Positions 11,782 through 23,733 of a stretch of DNA of 64,000 nucleotides are shown here, one piece after another. Source of the DNA: Anastatus disparis (taxonomy: Eukaryota > Arthropoda > Insecta > Hymenoptera > Eupelmidae); the NCBI GenBank assembly GCA_017163975.1, contig JAFFSR010000240.1:2170001-2234000 (forward strand). The letters are read 5' to 3'. The position numbers and the translations under genes were made by a program. The notes under the pieces were generated by a model that saw only the letters and a list, made by a program, of their open reading frames with translations, made no database searches and was not told the DNA's origin. Each line of letters begins with the position of its first letter. Positions within the stretch are counted from its first letter, which is position 1.

Positions 11782-12197
11782 TTCCGGCGGTCCTTGTGTA
11801 ATTGTTTATTAGAATTATTTATTATTTATAAAACTGTCAAAACTATTTTTTTTTAATATTTTTTTTAAATAATTTTCAATTTTTTCTAAAACTCTGCTAC
11901 GCCACCTACATTGAGAACGTTCTAAAAGAGGGCATGAGCTTACTTCCCCTACCCAACACTACCGGCACAGGTGAAGCGAACTTATTCTTTGAATCGAAGC
12001 ACATAAATTACAGTTGTGTATTTGAGAAGGAATAATTGTCATTTAATAGTGTATAGCATAACCAAAAACTTTTAATTAGTGTGTAATTTTAAGTAAAAAA
12101 AAACAACTTTTATTTATTGTGAGGTTAAAAAAAAACTTGTAAATAGTGTTAAGTGCTTAGGTTAGGATTATTTATACTAGTGTCTAATACTTTGAGT

Positions 12198-12322
12198 TCT
12201 CATGGCTGAAGAAGGTAAAATCACCTTTGGTGATCCTCTCGAAAGACCTCAGGCCCCAGACTCTGAGTCTGCTACAAAGACTGCAGCAAAGTCTACAGAT
12301 GCTGCTGACGAACGATCGCAAG
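12198..12322 (+). CDS. Candidate host first coding exon (acidic/Ala-Ser-Thr-rich), copy 1
   Basis: ATG at 12202 opens 40 codons (begins MAEEGKITFG, ends ADERSQ). The frame stops at the donor AAG|GTAAAT (12323), and reading past it soon hits a stop. The peptide is hydrophilic, rich in Ala, Ser, Glu and Lys, with no known domain. A second exon with the same ending lies at 32929-33057. If the donor here splices to that acceptor, the frame is kept (phase 1 to phase 1) across a 20.6-kb intron filled by a LINE. The upstream 200 bp is AT-rich, compatible with a 5' UTR. I do not recognise the protein. It could instead be part of a repeat carrying exon-like sequence. Confidence 0.4.
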
Positions 12323-12635
12323 GTAAATCATTCGAGGGTATTCATACGTAGTGAGTTATAGTAGGACCATCTAAACAGTACCACTGTAATTTCTGGTTTG
12401 TATGCAACTTATAACGGGACCGACTCTAAGGTACAAGGGTAATCCAAGCGTTTTAGCGTCAGGATTACGTTATATAAATATACAATGCGAAAAGATTTAA
12501 TGATTTGTAAATAAATCTCGTTATTGTGATGTAAAATAAAGTTTGTAAATTTGAAGTAATGTATTTGACAAAAATAATGTATGCAATATTTACAAAAGTA
12601 ATGTAAAAAAAATTATTATGTTTGATTGCCGAGGC
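12323..12635 (+). repeat. Duplicated intronic block, copy 1 (97% similar to 33058-33372)
   Basis: About 310 bp downstream of the exon match 33058-33372 with roughly nine differences by eye. The similarity ends sharply after 'gattgccgaggcgct'. Here the LINE body follows; in copy 2 unrelated sequence follows. Confidence 0.85.
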
Positions 12636-14111
12636 GCTCTCACTCAATTAGTTACAAACGAAAAGAATTCTAATTCTGGCGTTCAAGCCGTTGAAACGTC
12701 AAGTAACAGAGATAAGCTCTCCTATGCAAATGCTATCAGTAGGAGCTCACTACCTACATTTGAACAAACTGTCGTGTTAAATGCTATAGAGGGATACACC
12801 AACGACCAATATATGGATCATTTTGAAAAAATCATGAACATCAAGAATTTGATTTACTTTTCAAAAATTTCCGAGAATAGAGTCTGTTTCACTCTAAATT
12901 CAGAGGAAGCGGCTAATGAAATTACAGGCAAAACAATAACGGCGAACAATCGCGCTTACACGTTCGCTCCATACGTGCCAGGAAGACCTGTACAAAATTA
13001 TCGTAGAGTTGTTATTTCTAATATCTTGCCACAAATACCCAACGATATAGTTATTGATTATTTAAAGACAATCAACATAATTACAAAAAGGGGTATAACT
13101 AACATCAGATCCTCCACAGCCAATGAATCTCGAAGTCACATATTTTCCCATAGGAGGCAGTTTTATGTTAAGGAAGAGGACTTTAAAAGAGTCCCAAATA
13201 AACTTGAAATTAACTATCAAAATATTAGTTATTGGATTTTCTTTGCTGCGGAAAATATAAAATGCCACTATTGCAAAAATCAGGGACATATTGCTAAATT
13301 TTGTCCGGTACTCAAGGGGAATGAAGCCTCTAATACTGATGGCGCCATCACTCACATGATAAACCAACAGTCTGATAAAGAAATCGTTACCCACAATAGC
13401 GTTGGTTCTTCACCACCTCCGAAAGATGGCGACTCTCTTGAATCTCAAAAACTTGATCAGTCAAATAAGAACGATGCCCGCACGCATTTTACTATAGATA
13501 ACACTCAAGCAGACGGTGTTAACATGGAAAATCCTCTAAATGATAAAAACAACTCCTCGTCAACTATCGCTGAGAACTCTTCTCATGAAATAATGGACGC
13601 ACAGTTCTATGGTCTTAAAAGGTCTGCTCCTTCTACCACTAGTGGAAGCATCAACTCAGAACTTTCAGTAAACAATGAAAAAAGCAACCAGTTCAAAAAC
13701 CCTTCACAGACAAATAAAACCTTAAAACCAGCCAAGAAAAAAACAAAAATTGTAGAAATAAATAGTGATGAAAATAGTGACCAAAGTCAATCCGAAGATA
13801 TTGACGAGGATATAACTCCTCAGTTAGCTCCAGTCATAGATATGTACAAAAATGCTGATTTTAACGATGTTCTTCAATACGACCAACTAGTTAAATTTCT
13901 TAAGAAAGTCAAATATCAACGTGAGGTCCTTAACATTAGTAAGGAATTCACGCAGGACACTCCTGCCCTAGTAGAGTGGCTGTATGTAGTAGAAGCCAAA
14001 ATACTGGATATCAAACTTAAAAACCGTATTAAAAAACTTCTCAAAAGGCTTAACTCAGGATTACAAAATGAAGAAGAACATACAGTCACACGTTCACAAA
14101 AAGAAAAATAA
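12618..14111 (+). CDS. I-type LINE ORF1 (Gag-like RNA-binding protein)
   Basis: A 497-codon frame. Residues about 216-229 read CHYCKNQGHIAKFC, a CX2CX4HX4C zinc knuckle, preceded by an RRM-like part (VVISNILPQIPNDIVIDYL). The C-terminal half is Ser/Asn/Asp-rich and hydrophilic. In I/Jockey-group LINEs ORF1 coats the element RNA for reverse transcription. The ATG at 12618 lies inside the duplicated flanking block, so the first few codons (MFDCRGA) are probably host sequence and the true ORF1 start is lost or further in. ORF2 follows after 41 bp (ATG 14153). The frame is intact, in contrast to ORF2. Confidence 0.85.
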   Translation: MFDCRGALTQLVTNEKNSNSGVQAVETSSNRDKLSYANAISRSSLPTFEQTVVLNAIEGYTNDQYMDHFEKIMNIKNLIYFSKISENRVCFTLNSEEAANEITGKTITANNRAYTFAPYVPGRPVQNYRRVVISNILPQIPNDIVIDYLKTINIITKRGITNIRSSTANESRSHIFSHRRQFYVKEEDFKRVPNKLEINYQNISYWIFFAAENIKCHYCKNQGHIAKFCPVLKGNEASNTDGAITHMINQQSDKEIVTHNSVGSSPPPKDGDSLESQKLDQSNKNDARTHFTIDNTQADGVNMENPLNDKNNSSSTIAENSSHEIMDAQFYGLKRSAPSTTSGSINSELSVNNEKSNQFKNPSQTNKTLKPAKKKTKIVEINSDENSDQSQSEDIDEDITPQLAPVIDMYKNADFNDVLQYDQLVKFLKKVKYQREVLNISKEFTQDTPALVEWLYVVEAKILDIKLKNRIKKLLKRLNSGLQNEEEHTVTRSQKEK

Positions 14112-14152
14112 TAATAATATATACATATCAAATATATCTATAAAATATTAAC

Positions 14153-14310
14153 ATGCAAAATAAAAATTTTAATATCTTGTTCTGGAATCTCAGGAGTTTA
14201 AATGCAAGAAGACTCGAATTAGAAAAAATGAAAATTGAATTTGACATCATCGTTGGAGTCGAGACTTGGCTGAAGCCAGATAAACCCGTAAATTTTACGG
14301 GATTCAATAT
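14153..14310 (+). pseudogene. LINE ORF2, segment 1: endonuclease N-terminus
   Basis: Starts MQNKNFNILFWNLRSLNARR. The NxxS/N-like start of the AP endonuclease is followed by IIVGVETWLKP, where Glu is the expected metal-binding residue. The domain is cut after NFTGFN by element A. It resumes at 28507 with HRFDRLDVTGDG in the frame expected if one ATAT copy is removed, so this ORF2 was open when element A landed. Confidence 0.85.
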
Positions 14311-14880
14311 GGCTGATTCCATTTCAAATCGAACAGTCAGTATACACTTAAGTCACCAATTACTGCGCTAATGGAGTATGTTATTCTACCCTAAAAATAA
14401 GGGTATACGTATTTTTTTATTTTGCTGAAATATCAAAATTGCATCAGATATGCACTTTTGAAAATTGCATACAAAAACTAAATGTTAAAACTGAAAATGT
14501 TGAGAATAACTTTGGAGAGCTATCGTTTTACCAATTTCCAATGAATTTTGATAAACCTTTTTTTATTTTATTTCGTTTTGAGCCCTCTTCAACTCCGTGC
14601 AAGAAATTAAAAAAAAAACTAAAAAATGACTGAGATGTATGCATTTTACCAAAAAATGCACTTTTTATGCACATGCATTTTTCTCGAAAAGGCCATTTTT
14701 TTTTTGCTGAAATTTTTTTTGTGATAGAGGACCAAAATGCCTATCTAATAGTACTTGTTTGATCCCGGGTTTTTTGGTTTGGAGCGAGAAAAAAATTCAC
14801 AAATTTTGTTGGTGAAAAATGCTTGTATATACGTTCGGAAGTCTTAAGCAGTCTGCATTCAAACACTGTCGTATGCTTGG
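14311..14880 (+). repeat. Element A left TIR
   Basis: Inverse match to 27935-28502, for example 'gaaaaatgcttgtatatacg' here against 'cgtatatacaagcatttttc' there. A few substitutions and small indels separate the arms. Confidence 0.88.
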
Positions 14881-14924
14881 CTCATCATTTGTTTACATTT
14901 GTATGCATGTATATAGCATCAATA

Positions 14925-14929
<5 letters not shown>

Positions 14930-14979
<50 letters not shown>
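14930..14979. repeat. (TA)n tract, left of element I
   Basis: About 50 bp of alternating TA. It continues as 25412-25439 on the other side of element I, so element I sits inside a microsatellite and its target duplication length cannot be read. Confidence 0.95.
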
Positions 14980-14982
<3 letters not shown>

Positions 14983-16138
14983 GGTGTCCCTTATTTCCCA
15001 AACTCAAAAAGTTCATTCTCCAGAAGTTTAGGTGAGTTATTTGTCATAAAAAAACAAGATCCCAATCGCTAATTACCCTCAGGAAAGGGTCCTAACCCTG
15101 CCTGTAATCAAAAATGGCTTTTTTTGCCATTTTTAGGATATTTTCTTCAAAAGTTATTTTAGGCCATTAGAACTTATTTTCCCGCATCAGATTCAGATGA
15201 AATTTCAATATTTATATATAAAAAGCTAAAAAAAATTTCTAGGTCAATAAAATAAGCTAATAAAAAAAATCATGAACCCAAAACCGACGGACCTTTTATC
15301 AACATTTTATCTAAAAGTTGACCTCATAACCTTTATTTTCTTTTTTTATACGTCCATTTTCGTCCACCGGGAGCTGAGATATAACACTTTTAAAATCGAT
15401 CAAAAAAGCTAATTTTCAAATCCGTCAACAAGGATTCACGAATTTCAAGATATTGAGGTATAAACTTGCATCAGTTAACTTCTCTGCAACATTCATTCAG
15501 TAGCAGAGATCAACACCTTCATTTGCTATTTTCAAACGTCTTCCCAAACCTTTTTGGATCCGAGATACAGATGTTATTAATTAATGTGAAAAATGAGGTA
15601 TCAAATTTGTGAACTGGGGTCATTCCTTAATGGTTTCACTCTTCTAAATTCCAACTTCAAAAACAGCCTTGATTTTAAAGCTACTAATATGAAAAACTTT
15701 GATTCATGCACTCAATGAATTATGTAAACTGTGAATCTTATGTATGCCGCTATCGAATTTTGCCGAAAACAATTAAGATATGCTAATTGGAAGACCTAAA
15801 CAGAAAATGTTGTATCTCGACTTTAGTACCCTAAGAATTTAATTAGTAACATTCACAGGGATTTTCTCTAGAACATAAGTTATAATGATTTATAATAATT
15901 TGTACACAAGTGGGGCATCGAGCACTGCATTGATGAATCAGATCATTGATAAAAAGTTATTTGAATAGGTTTATCGAGTTTTATGTATAATTTTCATTTT
16001 AATCTTATAAATAAATAATAAACTTAATCGATTCTGTAATATACTAAAATGATTCTCCTAACCTAGCTCTAGTGCAGATAAGTCATTACATTTGTTCAAA
16101 TAATTAAATTGAAAAGATATTAATAAACAAAATAAACC

Positions 16139-16858
16139 AAAAATTACTTGCAGCAGCTCCGACATCCCTTTAAAGGGAGTAGCCACAAATAGGCCGTGTT
16201 GCTTCGTGTGTGTCGTCATCTTTTAGAAATGAGTTTAACATCTTTTATATTCAGACTTTATGAATGTGACCGTTGCAAAGAGAGCATAGAGTCTGAATTT
16301 AAAAGATGTCTAACTCATTTTTAAAAGATGACGATACGACATTACACACACTAAATAGACATCCGGACGTTACTCGCCACGTAGGTATGGCTGTGGCGAC
16401 GCTCGTACTGTCAGCCTATATGGTGCCGACCGGCGCTTGAGTGGCGCCAATTTTACGCACTGTACGTACTGTGCTAACCTACATCGCAAGAGGACGTTGC
16501 AGCACTTTCATGGTACAGGCTCAAACTCGCACGACACCGATTCTACGAATTGTACGGACTGTAAGGCTCGAATTCATAATCGTGACTTGAGTATTGAGTG
16601 TCACTTGGAACTTAAGTATCGTTACTTGAGTATCAGCTGTTACCTCAATGTCGGTAAAGATGCAATACTCAATTAAAGTAACAGCTAATACTCAAGTAAC
16701 GATACTTAAGTTACAAGTGATACTCAATACTCAAGTTACGACTATGAATTCGAGCCTAAATTTTGGCGTAACTACAGACAGGTGCCTGTAACAGCGCTGA
16801 TGTCTTTTCAGTGCACGAAACGACACGGTCTATTTGCCACGGCTATTTCTTAACAAAT
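16139..16858. mobile_element. Composite foldback with two internal hairpins
   Basis: Outer inverted parts are 'aataggccgtgttgcttcgtg' near 16189 and 'cacgaaacgacacggtctatt' near 16815. Inside are hairpin 1 (about 16215-16345, 'catcttttagaaatgagtt') and hairpin 2 (about 16562-16758, 'gtaacgatacttaag' repeats). The frame at 16437-16676 is the palindrome read through. Motifs of hairpin 2 recur at 45840-46400. Confidence 0.65.
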
Positions 16859-17083
16859 AGATAATTTTGTTCGTTAAAAAAAATTTTTTTTTATAAAAAA
16901 CAATAAATAGATAATTAATGATTAGTTCGGAAAATGAAGGCGATACGCGCACATAAAGCACCGATAAATGGCATTAGCACAATTTTAAAAATAACTTATT
17001 TTTTTATAGAATAAGTAGAAAAATAAAAACTATACGTTTAGTTCCCATAATGTTTTATTAAAGCTTGAATTCATAGACCCAGA

Positions 17084-17900
17084 GGGGTTGCTCTAGAAAA
17101 TTGCACAACTCTGTAACACAGAGACAGAAGATATGAAATCAATGTGCTAAACAAAGATAGAATATATCGATACACTAAGGGTGAAATCAGATGGTACGGA
17201 AATAAGGATACGGAACGTCACAAAACATCAATTCCGTATCCTTTAATTCTGTCAAATTTTTTCCCTATAGTCACATGGTGCGGAATTTAGCTGAAAAACT
17301 GTTAAAAATAACCTAAAAATGTGCCCGCGAATTTCAAATTAACAACAAAAATGTTAAAAAAGTTAGAAATAATAAAAAAATGTTATTGTAATGAGATTAT
17401 TTTCTTGTAAAAATAAAATATATTTTGTTATAACATCCAAATATTTTAATTAACATCATAATTTTTTAATTATAATATTGCTAATCGACGTCACAGAACT
17501 TATATTCCGCACCATGTGACTATAGGGAGAAAAATTTGACGGAATAACAGAAGCGTCATAGACTTTTGAAAATTAAAACGAAAGTTTTTTTGTTAATACT
17601 TACTCCAGAATACTCTCCATCTTCACTCATTGACATATTTACTTCAAAACTGTTTTTACTATACTTATTTAGCTTCCTTTCAATAATTTTTTATTTTTTA
17701 TTATTAACTATCAGTATACATAACCTAGCTTATAAAGTAAATAACAATACAATCAATATGACGTTGCTTATTTGACGTCGCCTTTACTCCGTTTCAGTTT
17801 TGACGGAATTAAAGGATACGGAATTGATGTTTTGTGACGTTCCGTATCCTTATTTCCGTACCATCTGATTTCACCCTAAGTTTATCACTCCGGAGCAACC
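17084..17900. mobile_element. GGGG-TTGCTCT palindromic repeat, copy 1 (split by a MITE)
   Basis: The left part, 17084-17178, matches 45655-45750 and 46597-46693 ('attgcacaactctgta', 'cacagagacagaagatat'). The right part, 17877-17900, is 'taagtttatcactccggagc'. A 698-bp MITE separates them. The ends GGGGTTGCTC and GAGCAACCCC are inverted. Confidence 0.8.
17179..17876. mobile_element. 698-bp MITE with TAA duplication and confirmed empty site
   Basis: Tips are GGGTGAAATCAGATGGTACG and its complement, with TAA at 17176-17178 and 17877-17879. The copy of the host repeat at 45655 reads 'gatacactaagtttatcgc' without the MITE, which is the empty site. A second inverted pair lies inside ('ccctatagtcacatggtgcgg' near 17265 and its inverse near 17507), so it may be a MITE within a MITE. 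The 3-bp duplication suggests PIF/Harbinger. Confidence 0.88.
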
Positions 17901-18847
17901 CCCCAGCTCAAGTTAAGGTGGTATCATCTGCCTTTATTCTTATCACGAGAGAGACAAAGACAGAATGAGGTTTGTGTAATAATCTTCATTTGAGTTTGGT
18001 CTATTCATTGAAGCCTAAATAACTTTTAATTGTTGATTTAGACCAGTTGTAATAATAAAATGTTTTTATTCCTTATGAACAATTGATTTATATCAATTTT
18101 TATTATAAATGATAATTTTGGATGCTAACTTAAGAAAGCTTTATAAGTCTAAAATTTTGGATGCTTAGAACTATTTCCCTTCTCAAATCTTAAAAAAAAA
18201 TTTATAATATTTATCTCAAGGGTACACTGTTATATATTAAGGATTGTGAATATTTTTATATTTGAAATATTGATTTCGTACATAATGGAATTGTGATAAA
18301 ATATCTTAAACTAATGATGTTATAGATTAGTACATTGTTGGAATATATAGTGTGGGCCATACAAGCAAGTATTACATGGAGATTGTTTTTAATAATAAAA
18401 GCCTTCCACTAACATTATCATAATTATCTCCTTCTCATTTTATGAAAAATATTGATTATATATTATTTGTATTTTCATGAAAATAGCAAATTATTCATAG
18501 TCGATTGACAATTTAGTTTCCTTTAAAGTACAATTTGCCTATAATTTTCTTATAAGGAGAGAATATATAGACAATAGCTATTGGATTAAAAAGAGAAACA
18601 GGTTTCACTATGATTAATTTACTGTGTTCCTCTTAAATACATTTTTTGGCATGCATAGTTTTCTTGTTTGTATTTGAAATATGATATTATACTTCTTTTT
18701 ATTAGTGCTTCGATCTTATTTTTTTTGTTACTCAATAAGTTTTGTAATAAATTAAATGATTTCTAAAATAATAGATATGCAAATATAATTTATCTAAAAC
18801 TTAATTTTGTTTAGGACGACGTTCAACAACTTCACTTATATCTTACA
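17901..18847. other. AT-rich upstream region of the element I transposase
   Basis: No repeat or frame recognised. It presumably holds the promoter or leader of the transposase gene. Confidence 0.3.
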
Positions 18848-19663
18848 ATGAGTTCTCTACCAATGCATGAAACTCTTACTTTTATATGCTGTAATACTGT
18901 CAGTGAATTAAATGTTCATCACTTACCAAAAATTTCAGAAGTCCTTAGACTTATGTTTCATAAGACCAAAGAGGAAAAAAAAACAGTTGCGGATGCTATA
19001 AAATCAGTCATTAATGAAGTAATAATTTTATGGAATAAATCTTCAATTAAAATATCTAGAAATGACTATTGTTGTGAAACATTGAAGAAATTATATCTTG
19101 ACTTTCGCAAATTTCAAAAGTATTCATCAATGAATGAAAAGAAAGCCAAATTTTTAAAAAATCTATCTGATGTTTTTGACATCTCACAAGAAAGTGTTTT
19201 TTTATCAATGACTGATGATGAAAAGAAGATTTTATTTTCTCAGTCCATTGATGAAATAATAAAAGAAATGAAAATATTAACCTTTAGAGGACCGGTATTT
19301 GAGATTTGTGATCGCTCTAAGAAAGTGGTCCAAAAAGGTATCTGATATCACTAATTGACTTTGGGGTAAAGGTCGATCAGGGGTCACGCCACTATAGTGG
19401 TTTTCCGGTCCTCTTAAGGTTAAGAACCAAAGGTTTTATAAAAATAACCTTTTATTAACAGTAATGTCATATGTCTTACAATGACTTTAGTTTTAACTGT
19501 ATGATTATTGCCATTCTAGATAAATTGGAGGACTCATTTGTTATCGATGAGGGTGACCAAAGAAATAAAAATTAAGATCCATCTCTTGCTACGCATGATT
19601 TGGAAAAAAATATTTCTCAAGCTGGATCATCAACCGTAGAAGATATAATAGAAATAACTACAA

Positions 19664-20500
19664 GTACGTATTTAATGTTATTAATTTTAAAATTATATAC
19701 AGATTTTAGACACATTATGAAAAGGTTTATTTTAATTCATAAAAATAGAATAATGTAAAAATTTTTGCTATCAGATGTATCTTTCACCGATATATTTTAT
19801 GAATTAGAAATTTTTTATTTACATACTCGTTATCAAATTTGTTAGTAATATTGATCAAGTTATAATTAAATTCATATAAAATAATTTTTATTGAACTATT
19901 TGAGATATATAAACATGATTGATGTAATCCAATTCATAAAATATATTATTCTAAATATATGAAAACTTTATATAGTAATCTTCAAAATCTAACATGAAAT
20001 CTTATTCTTTAAATTTTCCAAGACTTAATATTTTATCATATTTCAAGTTATACAATTTTAAGAAACATTATTGATAATATGATCATGATCATACTCGAGT
20101 ATTAACTTTTTATCTTTTTTCTCTTATAAGTAATGTAAGTCTTCTTTCATTAAATTTGGTTCAATTGTTAGTAATGTTTTACTAATATGAAAAAAGAAAT
20201 ACACATTAGTTTATTTTGAAATTGAAATAAAATATTAAAAAATGGGAAAATAATTTTTAAATTATAGTCTTTAAAAACTTTGGATAAGATATTGTTATTT
20301 ATGTTTAATTTTAATGACTCCAATTAATAATTTTTTACTAACTGTGTTTACCTACTTTCAAAATTTGGAATCAATTGGTATTTTTACTTATGAAACAAGA
20401 GAATATTCATAACAATGTTACTATTTTATAATTGAATTTCACTTGAGTAACAATCCTTTAAACTCTTGTGAATTATGTTATTAAAGAATAATCTATAATT
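19664..20500. other. Intron-like AT-rich sequence within the element I gene
   Basis: Lies between exon 2 and exon 3. A short open stretch at 20520-20580 (MNIETASSVDVVPSSN) behind 'atcttag' may be an additional exon, but no convincing donor follows. Confidence 0.35.
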
Positions 20501-20684
20501 TTAATATGACTATCTTAGCATGAAATGAATATTGAGACAGCATCATCGGTTGATGTCGTGCCAAGCAGTAACCTCACAGAAAAATAAGATATTTTATATT
20601 TTCTTTTTAATAACTTTTATAACAAATGTTTGAAATCAATCAATATGTTCATAATTTTCATTACATTTTTCCATATGGAAACAA

Positions 20685-20960
20685 TTTCTGTGAATAACTG
20701 TAAATAATAGTAAATAATTGTAAAGAACTGTTAAAAAATGTTGAAATCGAGACATAAATAATAGTTATTTACAGTTATTTACTATTAATTATTATTATTT
20801 ACAGTTATTAACACTTATTAACATTTCCAAAAATTTTTTTAATTAGTGAATAATTTAATATTACTAATAATTATTTACAATTATTTATAATTATTAACAT
20901 TTTTTTACAGTTATTTACATTTATTTACAGTTATTAACACTTATTTACAATTATTTCCAA
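20685..20960. repeat. Cluster of TGTAAATAA / TTATTTACA motifs
   Basis: More than a dozen copies of TGTAAATA and its complement lie within 270 bp. The first third is mainly in one orientation and the rest in the other, so the region can fold. The motif happens to match forkhead-type sites. Confidence 0.6.
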
Positions 20961-23082
20961 TAATATTTTCGACTATAGTTCCTTACCACCAATATGAAAA
21001 CTTGCCGCGAATGCTCTGATCTTATCAATTTTTTTAATTTTAAACTTAAAAGTAATTGTGTAATTATTTCTAATATTTTGATGAGAACTATATTTTTCGT
21101 ATTCTTTCATTAAAATTTCTACCAGTTAATTATGAATCGAATTTTAAATAATATAATTTTCAATGATTGATAACATTTTTTATAGAAATATATTAAATTA
21201 AAACAGGAAATATATTTTTCAGAAAAAAATTGGAATTGATTTTACCAAGACCAGAATCTGAAAATGTTTCGAGTGATGAACCTCTGCCTTCACAGAGTAG
21301 CACTGGATCGGTTTATTCTCCGATAGGACGGAATTATTTTATTAAAAATGTCAGAGGATCTGTAGATATTATGACTCCGGAAGTTGTTGATGCATTTGAT
21401 AAATGCAGAATATCTTACAGAAATACAGTACATTTAATTGGAACAGTCTCACATGCCTTAGGTTTTGATATCGAATCATTAATATTGAATAAATCGTCTT
21501 TCAATAGAGCACGAGTGAAAGTTAGACAGATGAAAGCCGAAAAATTGAAATTAATATTTCAAGATCAAGATTTACCATATTTAATAGTGCACTGGGATGG
21601 AAAAATAATACCAGATAGGTTTTCCTGTAAAAAGATCGATCGTCTAGTTATTCTAGTAAGTGTGGAAAGTACCGTGAAAATAATTGATGTACCAGGTCTA
21701 GAGAGTCAAACAGGATTAGCTATGGCGAATTCAGTTTACCACGCTTTGGATGATTGGGGATTAATCGATTTAGTCGAAGGAATTTGTGTCGATACAACCA
21801 ACGCAAATTTAGGGCGAAAAGGTGGAGCAGCTACCATACTCGAACAAATGATCGACAAAGACCTATTACACATAGCATGCAGGCACCATATTCTTGAGCT
21901 TATATTAGGAGCGGCTTTTTCGGAAAAATTTCCTGGTACTATTGGACCAAATAATCCCATTTTTTTAAGGTTCCGTGCAGAATGGGATAATATGAAAGAT
22001 ATAAAACCAGAAAATGGCTTAGAGAAGTTAGAACCACAATTAAAATTACAAATTCCCCGAATCGTAAAATTTATAAATGGCTATTTAGAAATACAGCATC
22101 CTCGAGAGGATTACAAAGAATTATTAGAATCATGTCTACAATTTTTAGGAGTTAAGGATGCATTTATACCTAATAGGCCTGGTGCCTGTCATCATGCACG
22201 ATGGCTAAAGCAATTTATACTTTGAAAATTTACTTAATGAGGAAACCATTTAAATTGAACCTTCAGCAAATAGATAAATTTTACAGCGTATCTAAATTTA
22301 TTGTGTTTGTTTACATAGAAGCGTGGTATGAAGCGCCGATACCTATTGCTGCTCCAAAGAATGACTTGAAGCTTGTCAAAGCACTAAAAAATTATTCAAG
22401 TATTGATGCTCAAATTTCAAGAACAACGATAAAAAAAATGAAAAATCACTTGTGGTACTTGTCACCAGAGCTATGTGCCTTATCTTTTTTTGACGATAAA
22501 GTATCTTGGACAAGTAAAAGAAATATGGTTGCAGCACTAACGAAAGAAACTGCGTATGAAGATGACTACATTCCCAAAAAATATGAATTTGACGTCAGTA
22601 TGGAAGTATTCATGCAACTTGATCTTGATTACTTTATCAATCGACAAACTCATCATTTCTTTGAGAGATTTAAATTAGATACAGAATTTTTAAGACAAGA
22701 TTGCAGTCAATGGAGTAAAATGAAATCATATATTGAGAGTAGAGAAAAATAAAAACATTAAGGGTTGTTAATGATTGCTCTGAAAGAGCTGTGCATCTCT
22801 GTCAAGAGTACATCAATGTGTTAACGAAAGATGAGGAACAGAAACAATATTTGATTACATGCGTCGATGAATTCAATAAAGAAATGACTACTATGAATAA
22901 AAAGACTTTGGTGAAGAAATTAAAAAAATCATGAATTTTAATTATATTTATATCATTTTTCATAAATTATATGTACAAAGAAAACATTAAATAATAAATT
23001 TAACTACCACTATATTTTGAATAAAAAAGTTGTGTTTTAATGTATCGAGAGTAAATGTATTTATTTGAAATAATCCTGTTAA

Positions 23083-23465
23083 GAACAGGCCGGAGCAGAT
23101 TCGATACCGACCGAGAATCGAAAATCCGTTGTTTAATTTTCTCTCACTATACATAATGGAATGCATTAGAATTTTAAATACATTCATGAAATTTATTTCT
23201 CTATTGCGCTTGTCAAGAATAATTAAAGAAAATTGAAATAAATTAAAAATTTTTACTACAGTTGTTTATTAAACTCTAAATTTGGTTACTTACTTTTTGT
23301 TTAAAATATGATGAATTTTATTTAAAAAACATTTATTATACAATCATGTATGTATAAAAATTGCGCTAAATGACAATTTCTTTTGAAAACAGTATAATTA
23401 TTTTATTTATAATAAAATAACATTTTCATTTCTCAGTCGGTAATCAAAACTGCTCCGGCCTACTC
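23083..23465. mobile_element. MITE flanked by TTAA
   Basis: TTAA at 23079-23082 and 23466-23469. The tips are GAACAGGCCGGAGCAG and CTGCTCCGGCCTACTC, followed inward by inverted 'gataccgaccgag'/'ctcagtcggtaatc'. A TTAA duplication is typical of piggyBac-type elements. Confidence 0.75.
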
Positions 23466-23733
23466 TTAAGGTCATTATTGCAGATTTTCAAAGTACAATT
23501 AACAATTAAGAAAGTATATTACGATGTAAGCTCGATAAAACTTGATAAGTCCATAGTACGCGAATATTAACATCCGAATTAAAGATCCTGGTAATGCGTA
23601 CTTAGGACTAATCGAATTTCTTCTTGAGGTCAGTATACTATTTTTCACAACTTTGATAAAAATACGACATTTTTGAATCAGTGCTAGGCGGTAATGTGAC
23701 ACTTTTAGCCAATAGAATATTTTTCTAAATATA

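Larger units (their letters stand above)
18848..22934 (+). pseudogene. Element I transposase (hAT-like, RNase H fold), three exons, broken
   Basis: Exon 1 runs 18848 to about 19336 (donor AAAAAG|GTATCT): an N-terminal helical region ending NLSDVFDISQES. Exon 2 is about 19521-19663 (acceptor ttgccattctag) with an in-frame TAA after QRNKN. Exon 3 starts after acceptor 'atatttttcag' at about 21223. Conserved parts of exon 3 are HWDGK (first Asp), CVDTTNANLG (second Asp), IACRHHILELI (the Cys/His motif seen in hAT-type transposases) and GACHHARW. At about 22200 a 4-bp loss of one ATGG copy shifts the frame into 22201-22752 (AKAIYTLKIYL...). Another shift near 22750 leads to NDCSERAVHL...KKLKKS, ending at 22934. 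Two more fragments of this family lie at 57593-58230 and 62520-63668. In the family the enzyme cuts and pastes its own TIRs. The hAT assignment is inferred from motif order. Confidence 0.75.

Noticed and set aside
13062..13394. 110-codon minus frame within LINE ORF1
   Set aside because: Shadow of the ORF1 plus-strand frame that carries the zinc knuckle.
14819..15035. Two plus frames over element A TIR and (TA)n
   Set aside because: They run through TIR and microsatellite sequence; no conserved content.
16437..16676. 79-codon frame
   Set aside because: Lies in the hairpin at 16562-16758; the reading is palindrome-derived.
22987..23187. 66-codon minus frame near the element I gene
   Set aside because: Crosses the border of the TTAA MITE; no conserved content.
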